Positions 43,830-52,525 are shown, counted from the first letter of the stretch. The stretch: 64,000 bases of DNA from Streptomyces sp. TLI_053 (GCF_900105395.1 NZ_LT629775.1:2002501-2066500), one strand, 5' to 3'. Notes: a model not told the origin generated them from the sequence alone. Translations and numbers: made by a program.

Positions 43830-45050
43830 ATGTACTCCTCAGCGACCTCCCCGACGCCGACCACGACCCGCACCGCGCTGCGCCCCCCCACCGCAGCCGT
43901 CGGCCGTCCCGGCCCGAAGCAGGTCCCGCCGCCGTCCCGGCCCGCCGCCCCGCGCGCCGCCGACGGCCGGTCCGGGGACGCGCGGGGCCAGGCCGCCCGG
44001 ACCGCACTCGGACTGCGCCCGGCCGAGACCGCCGGCCCCCGCGTGCCCGGCGCCCGGATCCCCGCCGTCCGCCCCGGCGACGGCCGGCTGCTGCGGCCGC
44101 CGGCCCGGCCGGGCCAGCCCATGACGCAGGAGCGGATCGACCCCTCCGCGCTGCAGACCCCGGCCGTCCGGGCCGCCCTCGCCGGGGTCGCGCGGATATG
44201 CCCCGCCTTCACCCCGCGCCAGGTGCTGCGCGAGGGGAGCCGCCACATCCTGGTGGCGGGCACCATCGGCCGGGCGCCGGTGGTGGCCAAGTGCCTCGCC
44301 CCGCAGGCCGTGCGGAGCGAGTACTTCGAACAGCTGGTCGCCGACTTCCACCACGAGGTCGCGGTCTACCGGGCCTTCGTGCGGCACCGTCCGCCGGTAC
44401 GGCTGCCCCGGCTGGTGGCCGCCGACCACGACCGCTGCGTCCTGGTGATGGAGCGGGTCCCCGGCCGGCCGGCGGCCCGGGAGCGCCACCCGGTCAACGC
44501 CCCCACGCCCGGCGAGGTGCGCGCGCTGCTCACCGCCGTCCGGACGCTCAACCTGTGGCGCCCGCCGACCGACGTCTTCCAGCCCCGGCTGGACTACCAG
44601 CTGGAGATCGCCCGCTACCACTCGGTGGGCCAGCTCACCGACCGGGACGCCGGCGACCTGCGCGGTCTGCTGCACGGGCTCGGCCACGGTCCGCTCCAGC
44701 TCTGCCACGGCGACGCGCTGCTCAGCAACATGCTGCTGGCGCCGTCCGGTCCGGTGCTGGTCGACTGGGAGCAGGCCGGCTGGTACCTGCCCGGCTACGA
44801 CCTGGCGGTGCTCTGGAGCGTCCTCTCCGGTGACACCGCGGCCCGTCGGCAGATCAGCCAGCTCGCGCAGAGCGGCGGCACGATGGCCCGGGACGCGTTC
44901 CTGGTGAACCTGGTGCTGGTGCTGATGCGGGAGATCCGGCTGTACGACGTGCCGGGCGCCGGCGAGGAGCAGCGGATCATGATCCGCCGGCTCTACGACG
45001 ACGCCGCGCTGGCCCGCCGGGCCGTCCGGGCCGCCGTCGGGACCAGGTGA
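43830..45050 (+). CDS. Phosphotransferase-family kinase with disordered N-terminus
   Basis: 406 residues. The first 100 or so are Pro/Arg/Ala-rich and disordered. The kinase domain has [39 protein letters not shown], the catalytic [13 protein letters not shown] and [20 protein letters not shown]. This matches a gene I recognise as widely conserved in Streptomyces and annotated as an aminoglycoside phosphotransferase family protein, start with the MYSSA-type leader included. Real substrate unknown. GGAAGGGA lies about 12 bases before the ATG; a second ATG at 44121 begins the conserved part. Confidence 0.85.
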   Translation: MYSSATSPTPTTTRTALRPPTAAVGRPGPKQVPPPSRPAAPRAADGRSGDARGQAARTALGLRPAETAGPRVPGARIPAVRPGDGRLLRPPARPGQPMTQERIDPSALQTPAVRAALAGVARICPAFTPRQVLREGSRHILVAGTIGRAPVVAKCLAPQAVRSEYFEQLVADFHHEVAVYRAFVRHRPPVRLPRLVAADHDRCVLVMERVPGRPAARERHPVNAPTPGEVRALLTAVRTLNLWRPPTDVFQPRLDYQLEIARYHSVGQLTDRDAGDLRGLLHGLGHGPLQLCHGDALLSNMLLAPSGPVLVDWEQAGWYLPGYDLAVLWSVLSGDTAARRQISQLAQSGGTMARDAFLVNLVLVLMREIRLYDVPGAGEEQRIMIRRLYDDAALARRAVRAAVGTR

Positions 45051-45122
45051 GGCCCGTCCGGGCCGGTACTGCCGGACGACGCTCCTCCGGAGGGGCCGGA
45101 GGGCGCCCCGGTCGAGGACCGG

Positions 45123-46352
45123 TCAGTGCCGCACGCCGCGCTCCAGGGCGGCCCGACCGGCGGCCTCCAGGACGACCTCGTCCGGGGCCAGATGGACCCG
45201 GCTGCTGAGCACGTCCCGCAGGTACCGCTCCAACGGGTGACGCCGGCTCAGCCCCGGGTTCCCGGTGAGCGAGACGGCCTGCTGGACGGCGGCCGTCGCC
45301 GCCCGGGTGGCCAGCAGGTGCGCCGGCCCCGTCCGGGCCACCGCCTCCGGCTCGGCCCGGTCCACCCGCGCGGCCAGCCCGTGCACGAGTTCCTCGGCGC
45401 CGATCAGCTGGGCCTCGATCTCGCCCAGCGCGCTGCGGTAGCGGGGCAGGCTGCCGAGCGGCTCGGTCAGATTGGCCGGAGTTCGCTGGTGCAGGAAGCG
45501 CACCAGCCAGTCCTGGGCCGAGCGGGCCACCCCGACGGCCACCGCCGAGAGCGCCAGATCGTGCCAGGCGCGGGCCAGTTCGGCCGCCGGGACGGCAGCG
45601 GCGGAAGCGGCGGCTCCCTTTCCGGCGCCGGCGGGCGGGTTCAGGCCGAGGGCCAGTTCGGCCGGTACCCGCACCTGCTCGAGGACCACGTCGTGGCTGG
45701 CGCTGGCCCGCAGACCGAGCTGGTCCCAGGTCGGATCGACCTCCAGGCCCTCGCTCTCGCCGCGCACCAGGAAGGTGCCGGTCCGGGGTTCCGGTTCGTC
45801 GGTCCGGGCGGTCACCGCCATCCAGGCCAGCGCCTCGGCGCCGGTGCAGTACGTCTTCCGGCCCGTCAGCAGCCAGTCCTCGCCGTCCCGTCGCGCCACC
45901 GTGGCCGGCGGCTCGCCCTCGCGGCTCCCGGGTTCCGCCCGCAGGGTGTTGACCAGGGCCGGACCGCGCCGGGACTCGGTGAGCAACCGCCGGTAGCCGG
46001 CCGTCGGCCAGCCCGCGGTCCGGGCCTGCTCGGCGTGCTGGAGCAGGGTGAAGGCGGTGACCACGGCCACCGAGGCGTCCCCGCGGCCGAGTTGGGCCAG
46101 GACCTGGACGGTGTCGGCGAGGGTGCCGCCGGGGCCGCCGTAGCGGGCGCCGACGGTCAGGGTCAGCAGTCCGGCCTCGTGCACCGCCTCGATGCCCTGG
46201 TACGGGAAGGTCGCGTCGCGGTCGTGCTCCTCGGCCCGGGCGGCCAGCAGGTCGACGACCCGGGGCAGGCCGGCGAGGGCGGCCTCGACGGGGGAGGGCT
46301 CGGGGCCGGTCGACGGGACGGCGGACGGCTGGTCGGCAGCGACGGTACGCAT
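45123..46352 (-). CDS. Acyl-CoA dehydrogenase-fold flavoenzyme behind a cysteine-type leader peptide
   Basis: 409 residues with the acyl-CoA dehydrogenase fold (VGARYGGPGGTLADT, GRKTYCTGAEALAWM, WDQLGLRASASHDVVLEQV). The usual catalytic Glu region is not obvious. Members of this group next to Cys-type leader peptides are often FMNH2-dependent sulfur-scavenging oxidoreductases (SfnB/DszC-like), so sulfur acquisition is a better guess than fatty-acid oxidation. The ATG has GGAGG 10 bases upstream. The 320-base region before it begins with a leader-peptide ORF and a hairpin, suggesting attenuation by sulfur status. Confidence 0.82.
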   Translation of the reverse strand: MRTVAADQPSAVPSTGPEPSPVEAALAGLPRVVDLLAARAEEHDRDATFPYQGIEAVHEAGLLTLTVGARYGGPGGTLADTVQVLAQLGRGDASVAVVTAFTLLQHAEQARTAGWPTAGYRRLLTESRRGPALVNTLRAEPGSREGEPPATVARRDGEDWLLTGRKTYCTGAEALAWMAVTARTDEPEPRTGTFLVRGESEGLEVDPTWDQLGLRASASHDVVLEQVRVPAELALGLNPPAGAGKGAAASAAAVPAAELARAWHDLALSAVAVGVARSAQDWLVRFLHQRTPANLTEPLGSLPRYRSALGEIEAQLIGAEELVHGLAARVDRAEPEAVARTGPAHLLATRAATAAVQQAVSLTGNPGLSRRHPLERYLRDVLSSRVHLAPDEVVLEAAGRAALERGVRH

Positions 46353-46656
46353 GGGGCTTGGGCCTCCGGGGCGGCAGCGTGGGCTCGGGGTGCGCACCCG
46401 ACGGCGGGCTTCGGGCCCGGTGCCGACGGCCGGCCCGGCCACGCCTCCGCCGTTGTCGGGGGCTCGGCCGTTCCACTGTCGGCGCCGGCACCCCCGTCGG
46501 CTGGTGCGGGGAACGGCGGGCGGCACGCCGGGACGGGCGCGCGGTACCTGGCGGCGGCCCGGGACTCCGGCTCGATGGCCACCCCGGGACCCGGGGTCCG
46601 GCACAGGGGCCGCCCCCGGATCGGCGCCGGCCGCTCGGCCGGCCGCCCGCCGCCTC

Positions 46657-46672
46657 GGGGGACGAATCCCCC
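46657..46672 (-). promoter_or_regulatory. UUCG-tetraloop hairpin right after the leader stop codon
   Basis: On the minus strand GGGGGA-TTCG-TCCCCC begins at the base after the leader-peptide TGA. A ribosome stopped on the last codons would cover it, so it fits an attenuator or pause hairpin. Confidence 0.6.
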
Positions 46673-46756
46673 TCAGTGACCCGGACACGCCGCGCTGGCG
46701 GTGCGCCGCAGGTCGAGGTAGCTGCGACGGGTCAGCAGCGGGAGACGGCACGGCAT
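46673..46756 (-). CDS. 27-residue cysteine-type attenuation leader peptide
   Basis: Reads MPCRLPLLTRRSYLDL then RRTASAACPGH and stop. The LTRR-x-Y-x-DL-x-RTASA-x-CP pattern matches the actinobacterial family annotated as putative leader peptides upstream of sulfur and cysteine genes, where slow reading of the Cys codon is thought to control the operon. The ATG lies 7 bases past a TAAAGT -10 box (46764-46769), so translation is probably leaderless. Downstream on the same strand is the acyl-CoA dehydrogenase-like gene. Confidence 0.85.
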   Translation of the reverse strand: MPCRLPLLTRRSYLDLRRTASAACPGH

Positions 46757-46763
46757 GTTCGCG

Positions 46764-46793
46764 ACTTTACGAAGCCGTGATCGAAGCCGTCAA
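46764..46793 (-). promoter_or_regulatory. Promoter of the leader peptide/dehydrogenase transcript
   Basis: On the minus strand TTGACG (46793-46788), an 18-base spacer and TAAAGT (46769-46764), a close match to the vegetative consensus. The expected start point is at or next to the leader ATG. Confidence 0.75.
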
Positions 46794-46971
46794 GCAGCGC
46801 CCGAGGCCCGGACGGGGCGGGGCGGCCCGCACGGGGCGGCCCGGGTCGGGTCGGGCCGGAGAACGCGGCGGGACGCCTCGGCGGATGTCCCGACGGGCAG
46901 CCCGGTGGACACCACGGGGGCGGCCGAACGGGAACCGGAACGCTGCCCTCCGGGCCATCGGCCCGCCTCGT

Positions 46972-47466
46972 TCAGCCCTGCTGGAACATGTCCGCGGGCA
47001 GCGGCTTGAGCAACTGGTAGAGATCGTCCGAAATCGGTCGGTCCCAGGAGGCGATGGTGACCTGCACACCGTCACTCCGGCCGAACTGGGCACAGAAGAC
47101 CCGGCCCTCGCTGACCTTGACCTTCTTCACGATCAGCAGATCGTCCCCGAGCATGACGGGGAAGTCCTCCGCCGAGACGAAGTCGACCGGTTCCTCGTTC
47201 TCCAGCGCCGCGAGCAGCTGGCGCACCTCGAAGGGCACGCTGTCGCCGGTCTCGCGGGCCGGCGAGCCCTCGGGGAGGTTGCCGATGAACATCGCCGGGC
47301 CTCTGCCGCCGAACAGGTCGTAGCGCAGGAAAATCCCCTGGCAGGCGCCGTCCGGGCCGGTCATCATGGCTGCACCGAAGTCGCCGGGCCAGTCGCCCGG
47401 GTCCATGGCGAGCACGTCGAAGTCCGGGCCGGTGGGCTGACCGGAGCGACGGCGGAGAAAAGACAT
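46972..47466 (-). CDS. Conserved hypothetical protein, SseB-like
   Basis: 164 residues, soluble and acidic. Starts MSFLRRRSGQPTG and contains IFLRYDLFGGRGPAMFIGNL, FVSAEDFPVMLGDDLLIVKK and a C-terminal YQLLKPLPADMFQQG. No catalytic motif. The VSAEDFP strand-helix pattern recalls SseB-type small domains, a weak resemblance. The ATG has no ribosome site but follows TACGAT by 6 bases, so a leaderless message is likely. An in-frame upstream extension to 47730 is rejected. Confidence 0.7.
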   Translation of the reverse strand: MSFLRRRSGQPTGPDFDVLAMDPGDWPGDFGAAMMTGPDGACQGIFLRYDLFGGRGPAMFIGNLPEGSPARETGDSVPFEVRQLLAALENEEPVDFVSAEDFPVMLGDDLLIVKKVKVSEGRVFCAQFGRSDGVQVTIASWDRPISDDLYQLLKPLPADMFQQG

Positions 47467-47547
47467 GGGAACATCGTACGTGCCCGCCACACCGCGCTCG
47501 CGGGGTGGGTGGGGCGCCGGACGGAGATCCACGCTCAGAGACCAATG

Positions 47548-47577
47548 TTGACTCTGAGCAACCGTCCGGGCTACGTT
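47548..47577 (+). promoter_or_regulatory. Strong promoter facing an ORF-free stretch
   Basis: TTGACT (47548-47553), 18-base spacer, TACGTT (47572-47577). Its -35 box is part of an inverted repeat, GCTCAGAG (47533-47540) and CTCTGAGC (47552-47559). No plausible plus-strand gene follows for 1.2 kb. Confidence 0.55.
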
Positions 47578-47583
47578 CGGTTC

Positions 47584-47820
47584 AGCACGGCAGCCGTTCT
47601 GGGTTTCACCCTCCGGGGGGACGGCCTGTCGCAACGCGGCCCTACACGCGTTTCCCTCACTGTGCACACCGTCGTGCCGAGCACCCAGCTCCGCCGTCGC
47701 GCCGCACAGCACACAAGCCAACAGTTCCATGTTTCACAGGCAAGGTCTGCGGGGCCCCGGCCCGTCGCTCCCGCAGACCTGCTCGGGACGCCGCCGCGTG
47801 GGGGCGTGCGGGTCCCGAGC
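47584..47820 (+). ncRNA. Possible small RNA with paired hairpins
   Basis: Starts where the promoter at 47548-47577 would initiate. Ends with two back-to-back hairpins: AGGTCTGCGGG/CCCGCAGACCT (47743-47780) and GCTCGGGAC/GTCCCGAGC (47781-47820). No coding character on either strand and no match to tmRNA, RNase P RNA or 6S RNA by eye. Inferred from structure and promoter only. Confidence 0.3.
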
Positions 47821-48022
47821 ACGGTGCCGCCCCTGAGTCGCTCTCGGGGACCGGCGCCATCCTCCCGGCGACTGCCGGCCCCTTGTGGGCCGGGACCGGC
47901 CGACGCACCCCCGGTGCGCAGAGGGATGACTGGGAGGAGGCTCGGCAGCGCTGCCGGGTCGCACAGCAGGCGCCGTGTCTGGCCGCGTGGGGGCGGTGGG
48001 CACGGCGTCTGCCTGTGCTCAT

Positions 48023-48051
48023 ACTCTGAGCTGCGTTTGTCCAGCAGTCAA
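48023..48051 (-). promoter_or_regulatory. Opposing promoter at the far side of the ORF-free stretch
   Basis: On the minus strand TTGACT (48051-48046), 17-base spacer, CAGAGT (48028-48023). It shares the nonamer ACTCTGAGC with the promoter at 47548, and the two face each other across about 450 bases without a gene. Confidence 0.45.
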
Positions 48052-48266
48052 CAGAAATTATGACGGGGCACGTTCAAATGTGATCGGAATGATGACCACC
48101 GGAGACCTTCGGGGGCGTACGACCGCCCCTGGACACCCCGGCGGGGTATCCGGCGCCGGGGTATTCGGCGCCGGAATGTCCGGCCTGGGGACGTCCGACA
48201 CCCGGGCCGGGTACCGACCCGGCGGCCCGGACCGGCACCCGGCCGGGGGCACGGCCCCGGATCCGG

Positions 48267-48527
48267 TCAGGTGAGGTCGAACTCGCCGTCCCGCGCGCCG
48301 AGCACGAAGGCCCGCCACTCCCCCGGCGTGAACACCAGGATCGGGCCGTCCTCCTGACGGCCGTCCCGCATTCCGATGTAGCCGTCCACGAAGGCGATCT
48401 GGACGTCCCCGACACCCTGGCTGCTGAAGAGCCAGGTCGCCCCGGTGAAGTCCACCTTCGGCTTCCCGCTCGCGGCGAGCTCCGCCACCTCGGTCGCCTC
48501 CACCCCGGTCCCGCTGTTGGCTGCCAC
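48267..48527 (-). CDS. DUF397-domain protein
   Basis: 86 residues, nearly the whole length a DUF397 domain, though diverged (VQIAFVDGYIGMRD, ILVFTPGEWRAFVLGARDGEFDL). In streptomycetes these small proteins usually pair with a helix-turn-helix regulator gene and affect development (the BldB/WhiJ group). No such partner is adjacent, so this is an orphan. GTG start with GGGAGGAG 9 bases upstream. It diverges from dhaM. Confidence 0.88.
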   Translation of the reverse strand: MAANSGTGVEATEVAELAASGKPKVDFTGATWLFSSQGVGDVQIAFVDGYIGMRDGRQEDGPILVFTPGEWRAFVLGARDGEFDLT

Positions 48528-48776
48528 TGCTGCTGTCTCCTCCCGACGGCCTGAACGCGCCCAGCCTAGTCACCGCCGCGGTCCCGGTCAGCGGGATCAC
48601 CAGGTCTCCACCGGTCGGGGGAGGACGGACCGTCGACGACGGGCGGGGGTCGCTCCGCACGCCCCAGCGCACTCCCCGGGGCGCGTGTCCCGCACGGGCG
48701 CGCGGCGGGCGAACTGCCAGAGTGTGGGGAGCCCGCACCGCGGGAAGCCCCCACCGAACGCCCCGAGGAGCAGCCG

Positions 48777-49316
48777 ATGAGCCGCCGGGACGGCACCCGC
48801 GCCGATGTCATCCCCATCTCCGAGGCCGCCTCGGCGCAGCCGCCGGCGCCCCGCACCCCGTCCGGACCCGCCCCGCTGCCCCGGCCCACCCCCGGCCGGC
48901 CGCCCGTGCACGGCCGGGTCGGGGTCGTCCTGGTCTCGCACAGCCAGGAACTCGCCAATGCCGTCCGAACCCTGGCGCTCGCGCTGACCCCCTCCGCCGG
49001 ACCCGCCCCGGTGGCGAGCACCGGCGGGGACCTCGTCGCCGGACCCGGTATCAGCGCGGTGCTCGTCGCCGCCGCCACCCGCCGGGTCGACCAGGGGCAC
49101 GGCGTGGTCGTCCTGGCCGACCTCGGCGGTGCGGTGACCACCGTCCGGGCCCTGCTCGCCGAGGCCGACGAGCACGGTCTGCCGTTCCCGGTGCGGTTCG
49201 CCAACGCCCCGTTCGTCGAGGGCGCGGTGGCCGCGGTGGCCACCGCCACGGCCGGCGGCGACCTCGCGGCGGTACTGGACGCCGCCGAGGAGGCGTACCG
49301 CCAGCCCAAGGGCTGA
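48777..49316 (+). CDS. dhaM: PTS-dependent dihydroxyacetone kinase subunit DhaM (orphan)
   Basis: 179 residues. A Pro-rich, disordered 45-residue N-terminus precedes an EIIA-mannose-like domain with phospho-accepting His in VVLVSHSQELANAV and GVVVLADLGGAVTTVRALL. DhaM takes phosphate from HPr/EI and rephosphorylates ADP on DhaL, so that DhaK can phosphorylate dihydroxyacetone. dhaK and dhaL are not next to it. GAGGAG lies 6 bases before the ATG. The long N-terminal extension is unusual for the family. Confidence 0.88.
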   Translation: MSRRDGTRADVIPISEAASAQPPAPRTPSGPAPLPRPTPGRPPVHGRVGVVLVSHSQELANAVRTLALALTPSAGPAPVASTGGDLVAGPGISAVLVAAATRRVDQGHGVVVLADLGGAVTTVRALLAEADEHGLPFPVRFANAPFVEGAVAAVATATAGGDLAAVLDAAEEAYRQPKG

Positions 49317-49520
49317 CCGGGACCGGGGGAGCCGACGGGACGGGGGAGCCGACGGGACGGGGGCGCGGACCGGGCGGGGCCTCCCACCGCTCCCCCGTGA
49401 CCGCTTCCGGCCGCCTCCGGCCGTTCTCGGCGTTCCGGCACACGGCGGGTGACCGCGCGGCTACCATCGGCGCGGGGCCGGCCGAGCGGGCCGGGTCGTC
49501 GTGAGGGGGGAACCTCAGCC

Positions 49521-50450
49521 ATGCGTGTGGTCGTCACCGGCGGAGCCGGATTCATCGGGGCCAACCTGGTCCGGGCCCTGCTGGCCCGCCCCGAGGTGGA
49601 CGAGGTCCGGGTCGTGGACAACCTCTCCACCGGGCAGAAGGCCAACCTGGCCGGCACCGGGGCCGTGCTCCACGAGGGCACGATTCTCGACCCGGAGCTG
49701 CTGGACGAGGCCTTCGCCGGGGCCGACGCGGTGGTCCACCTCGCCGCGCTGCCCTCCGTACCGCGCTCGGTGGCCGATCCGCTGGCCAGTCACCACGCCA
49801 ACGCCACCGGCACCCTGGAGGTCCTGGAGGCCGCCCGCCGCGCCGGCGGCCTCTACGTGGCCGCCGCGTCCTCCTCCTCGGTCTACGGCGCCAACCGGGA
49901 GCTGCCCAAGCGGGAGACCATGCGCACCGCGCCGATGAGCCCGTACGCGGTCAGCAAGCTCGCCACCGAGGCCTATCTGGCGGCCTACCACCACTGCTAC
50001 GGGCTGGGCGTGCTGCCGCTGCGGTTCTTCAACGTGTTCGGCCCGCTGCAGCCCGCCGGGCACGCCTACGCGGCGGTCGTCCCGGCCTTCCTGGACGCCG
50101 CCCTCGCCGGGCGGCCGCTGACGGTGCACGGGGACGGCGGGCAGAGCCGCGACTTCACCTTCGTCGGCACCGTCACCCAGGTGATCACCGACGCGGTGCT
50201 GCGGCGGGTCGTGAGCGCGGACCCGGTCAACCTGGCCTTCGGGACCCGCACCTCGCTGCTGGAACTGGTCGGCGAGCTGGAAACGGTGCTCGGCCACCCC
50301 GTCGAGGTCGCGCACACCGAGCCCAGGCCGGGCGACGTCCGGGACTCGCAGGCCGACAACACACGGCTGCGCGAGCTGTTCCCCGACGTCCGCCCGGTCC
50401 CGCTGCGCGAGGGCCTGGAGCGGACGGCGTCCTGGTTCCGCACCCTCTAG
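49521..50450 (+). CDS. NAD-dependent sugar epimerase/dehydratase
   Basis: 309 residues, extended short-chain dehydrogenase fold. NAD-binding GGAGFIGANLVRALL, AALPSVPRSVADP, catalytic Ser/Tyr region SSSVYGA and YAVSKLATEAY. Closest in pattern to UDP-glucose or UDP-N-acetylglucosamine 4-epimerases (WbpP-like). Likely makes a nucleotide sugar for the polysaccharide genes that follow. GGGGGGAA about 9 bases before the ATG. It converges with the Nudix gene across 4 bases. Confidence 0.9.
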   Translation: MRVVVTGGAGFIGANLVRALLARPEVDEVRVVDNLSTGQKANLAGTGAVLHEGTILDPELLDEAFAGADAVVHLAALPSVPRSVADPLASHHANATGTLEVLEAARRAGGLYVAAASSSSVYGANRELPKRETMRTAPMSPYAVSKLATEAYLAAYHHCYGLGVLPLRFFNVFGPLQPAGHAYAAVVPAFLDAALAGRPLTVHGDGGQSRDFTFVGTVTQVITDAVLRRVVSADPVNLAFGTRTSLLELVGELETVLGHPVEVAHTEPRPGDVRDSQADNTRLRELFPDVRPVPLREGLERTASWFRTL

Positions 50451-50454
50451 CTCG

Positions 50455-50943
50455 TCAGGGGCGCAGCGCGCCGTCCCACTGGAAGGCCGTCTCGACCGGG
50501 CCGGAAACCGCCCGGTCGATCCAGCCGAGTTCGCGCTCCCCCATCGGCGGCAGCGCGTCCAGCGGGTACCAGCCGACCGCGAGCGTCTCGTCCTCGTCCG
50601 CCAGGATCTCCTCGCCCAGCGGGCGGCAGCGGAAGACGACCTCCAGGTACTGCGTCACATCGCCGTTGGGGTAGGTGATGTCCGGCGAGACGGTGAGCGC
50701 GACCAGCCGTTCGGCCACGGTGGCGATCCCGGTCTCCTCCAGGCACTCCCGGACCGCTCCGTCGGCCGGCTGCTCGCCGGGGTCGAGGATGCCGCCCGGC
50801 GGCGCCCAGTTGCCGTCGTCGGCGCGCTGGACGAGCAGTACCCGGCCCTTCTCGTCCAGGACGACGGCGGCGGCGGCGCTGAGCCAGAGCTTGCGGGGGC
50901 CGACCACCGCGCGGAGATCGGCCAGGAACTTCGGAATCGCCAT
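50455..50943 (-). CDS. Nudix hydrolase
   Basis: 162 residues with a good Nudix box (GGILDPGEQPADGAVREC followed by LEETGI). No extra domain. Conserved surroundings include RVLLVQRADDGNWAPPGG, the usual substrate-facing strand. The natural substrate is not predictable; a role in clearing nucleotide sugars of the neighbouring pathway is only a guess. ATG start; the gene ends next to the epimerase end. Confidence 0.88.
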   Translation of the reverse strand: MAIPKFLADLRAVVGPRKLWLSAAAAVVLDEKGRVLLVQRADDGNWAPPGGILDPGEQPADGAVRECLEETGIATVAERLVALTVSPDITYPNGDVTQYLEVVFRCRPLGEEILADEDETLAVGWYPLDALPPMGERELGWIDRAVSGPVETAFQWDGALRP

Positions 50944-51061
50944 GTGCCGAAGCCTATCCGGGCGCCGGACCCGCCCGGAGGGGCGCCCACCGGGCGGGTG
51001 CGGCGGTAACGGTGAGCAGGTACGGCGGTGCGGGCGGGCGGCGGTGGGCCGGGCGGAGTGC

Positions 51062-51697
51062 TCAGGTCCGGCGGAGCGGGCGGGCCGGGGAGCCGACCAC
51101 CACCTCGCCGGGAGCCACGTCCCTGGTCACCACCGCGGCCGCGCCGACGAAGGCCCCGGCACCGATCTTTCGGCCCTGGAGCACCACGGCGTTGGAGCCC
51201 ACGGTGGCGCCGTCGGCCAGCAGCACGGCTCCGGAGACGTTGCCGCCCGGGTAGACCGTCACCCGCTCGCCGAACACCGTGTCGTGGCCGACCGTCGCGT
51301 TGTAGTGGACCTGACTGTGCGGGCCAAGCCGCACGCTGCTGGACACGTACGCGCCGCCCATCACCAGGCAGCCCGGGCCGAGCAGGGTGTCCGGGGCGAT
51401 CAGCGCCCGGGGGTGGACCAGGGTGAACGGTTCCGCCCCCAGGCCGTCCAGCAGGGCGGACAGCCGCTGCCGGACGGCCGGGTCGGCGATGCCGACCAGG
51501 TAACGGGCGCCGGGTCCGAGGTCCGCGGGCCTGCGGACGGGCAGGCCGCGGACGGTGGCACCGTGCTGACGGTCGTCGAGGAACCCCGCGACCGGGACGC
51601 CGGCCGCGAGCGCGGTGTCCAGCGCCTCGCGGCCGACGCCTCCGGCGCCGGCGATCCAGAGTGCGGGCGGGTCCGCTGCGGTGGGCACGGGAGCCAT
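51062..51697 (-). CDS. NeuD/PglD-type sugar O- or N-acyltransferase
   Basis: 211 residues. An N-terminal nucleotide-sugar-binding Rossmann-like part (ALWIAGAGGVGREALD) is followed by a left-handed beta-helix built from hexapeptide repeats (ALIAPDTLLGPGCLVMGG, VTVYPGGNVSG, KIGAGAFVGAAAVVTRDV). This is the layout of PglD and NeuD acetyltransferases, which modify UDP-amino sugars or sialic acid; its position next to a PglC-type transferase supports a PglD-like role. The GTG at 51688 has the better-placed AGGA site and may be the true start. Confidence 0.88.
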   Translation of the reverse strand: MAPVPTAADPPALWIAGAGGVGREALDTALAAGVPVAGFLDDRQHGATVRGLPVRRPADLGPGARYLVGIADPAVRQRLSALLDGLGAEPFTLVHPRALIAPDTLLGPGCLVMGGAYVSSSVRLGPHSQVHYNATVGHDTVFGERVTVYPGGNVSGAVLLADGATVGSNAVVLQGRKIGAGAFVGAAAVVTRDVAPGEVVVGSPARPLRRT

Positions 51698-51714
51698 CCT
51701 GCCGGGTCCGGCGG

Positions 51715-52482
51715 TCAGGACGCCTCCTCGACGGCGGCGCCGACCGGTGCCGGGCGGGACGGCCGGGCGCGGAGCGGCGGGACCGGCCGCGGCCCGGTGG
51801 CCTGCCGGGGCAGGCCGATCACGGCGGGAGCCGGCTCGGCCTGCCCCGGCGCCGCGGCGGTGACCGGGGCGACGGCGGTGACCGCGACCGCCGTGTCGGC
51901 GGGCTCGGTCGGCGCCGGGAAGCCCGGGTTGACCCCGCCGGCGGCGGTGATCCCGGCCGGGTTCAGCAGCACCTTGACGGTCAGCAGCAGGATCCGCAGG
52001 TCGAGGCCGAGCGAGCGGTTCCGGACGTACCAGAGGTCGAGCTCGATCCGCTCCGGCCAGGTGATGGAGTTGCGGCCCTGGACCTGGGCCCAGCCGGTGA
52101 GGCCGGGCCGCACGTCGAGCCGGCCGCGCTGGCGGCGGGAGTAGTGGACGACCTGCTCGGGGAGTGTGGGCCGAGGCCCGATCACGCCCATCTCGCCGCG
52201 TGCGACGTTCCACAGCTGCGGCAGCTCGTCCAGGCTGGTCCGGCGGAGCAGGTCCCCGAGCCGGGTGATCCGGGGAGCGTCCGGCTCCTCCGGGAAACGT
52301 TTGTCCCGCATGGTGCGGAACTTGAGGATCTCGAACTCCTTGCCCCGCAGCCCCGTCCGGGTCTGCCGGAAGAGCACCGGTCCGCCCATGGTGCAGCGGA
52401 TCAGCAGAGCGATCACCAGACCCAGCGGAATCGCGACGATCCCGGTCAGGACGGTGATCGCGAGGTCCCCCCCTCGCTTCAT
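51715..52482 (-). CDS. PglC-type sugar transferase (polyprenyl-phosphate glycosyl-1-phosphate transferase)
   Basis: 255 residues. One N-terminal membrane helix (AITVLTGIVAIPLGLVIAL), then the monotopic core with LFRQTRTGLRGKEFEILKF, RTSLDELPQLWNV, MGVIGPRP and VRPGLTGWAQVQGRN. It loads the first sugar phosphate on undecaprenyl phosphate, starting a surface polysaccharide. The C-terminal 80 residues are a Pro/Ala-rich tail. It lies between the acyltransferase and the glycosyltransferase on the minus strand, so the three probably work in one pathway. Confidence 0.93.
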   Translation of the reverse strand: MKRGGDLAITVLTGIVAIPLGLVIALLIRCTMGGPVLFRQTRTGLRGKEFEILKFRTMRDKRFPEEPDAPRITRLGDLLRRTSLDELPQLWNVARGEMGVIGPRPTLPEQVVHYSRRQRGRLDVRPGLTGWAQVQGRNSITWPERIELDLWYVRNRSLGLDLRILLLTVKVLLNPAGITAAGGVNPGFPAPTEPADTAVAVTAVAPVTAAAPGQAEPAPAVIGLPRQATGPRPVPPLRARPSRPAPVGAAVEEAS

Positions 52483-52525
52483 GACGGTCCTTCCCCTGAT
52501 GCGGTGGTGTGGTCAGTGGGCGGGC

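Noticed and set aside
47466..47730. In-frame upstream extension of the SseB-like gene starting MELLACVLCG
   Set aside because: No similarity, no ribosome site, and the TACGAT box before the shorter ATG favours that start.
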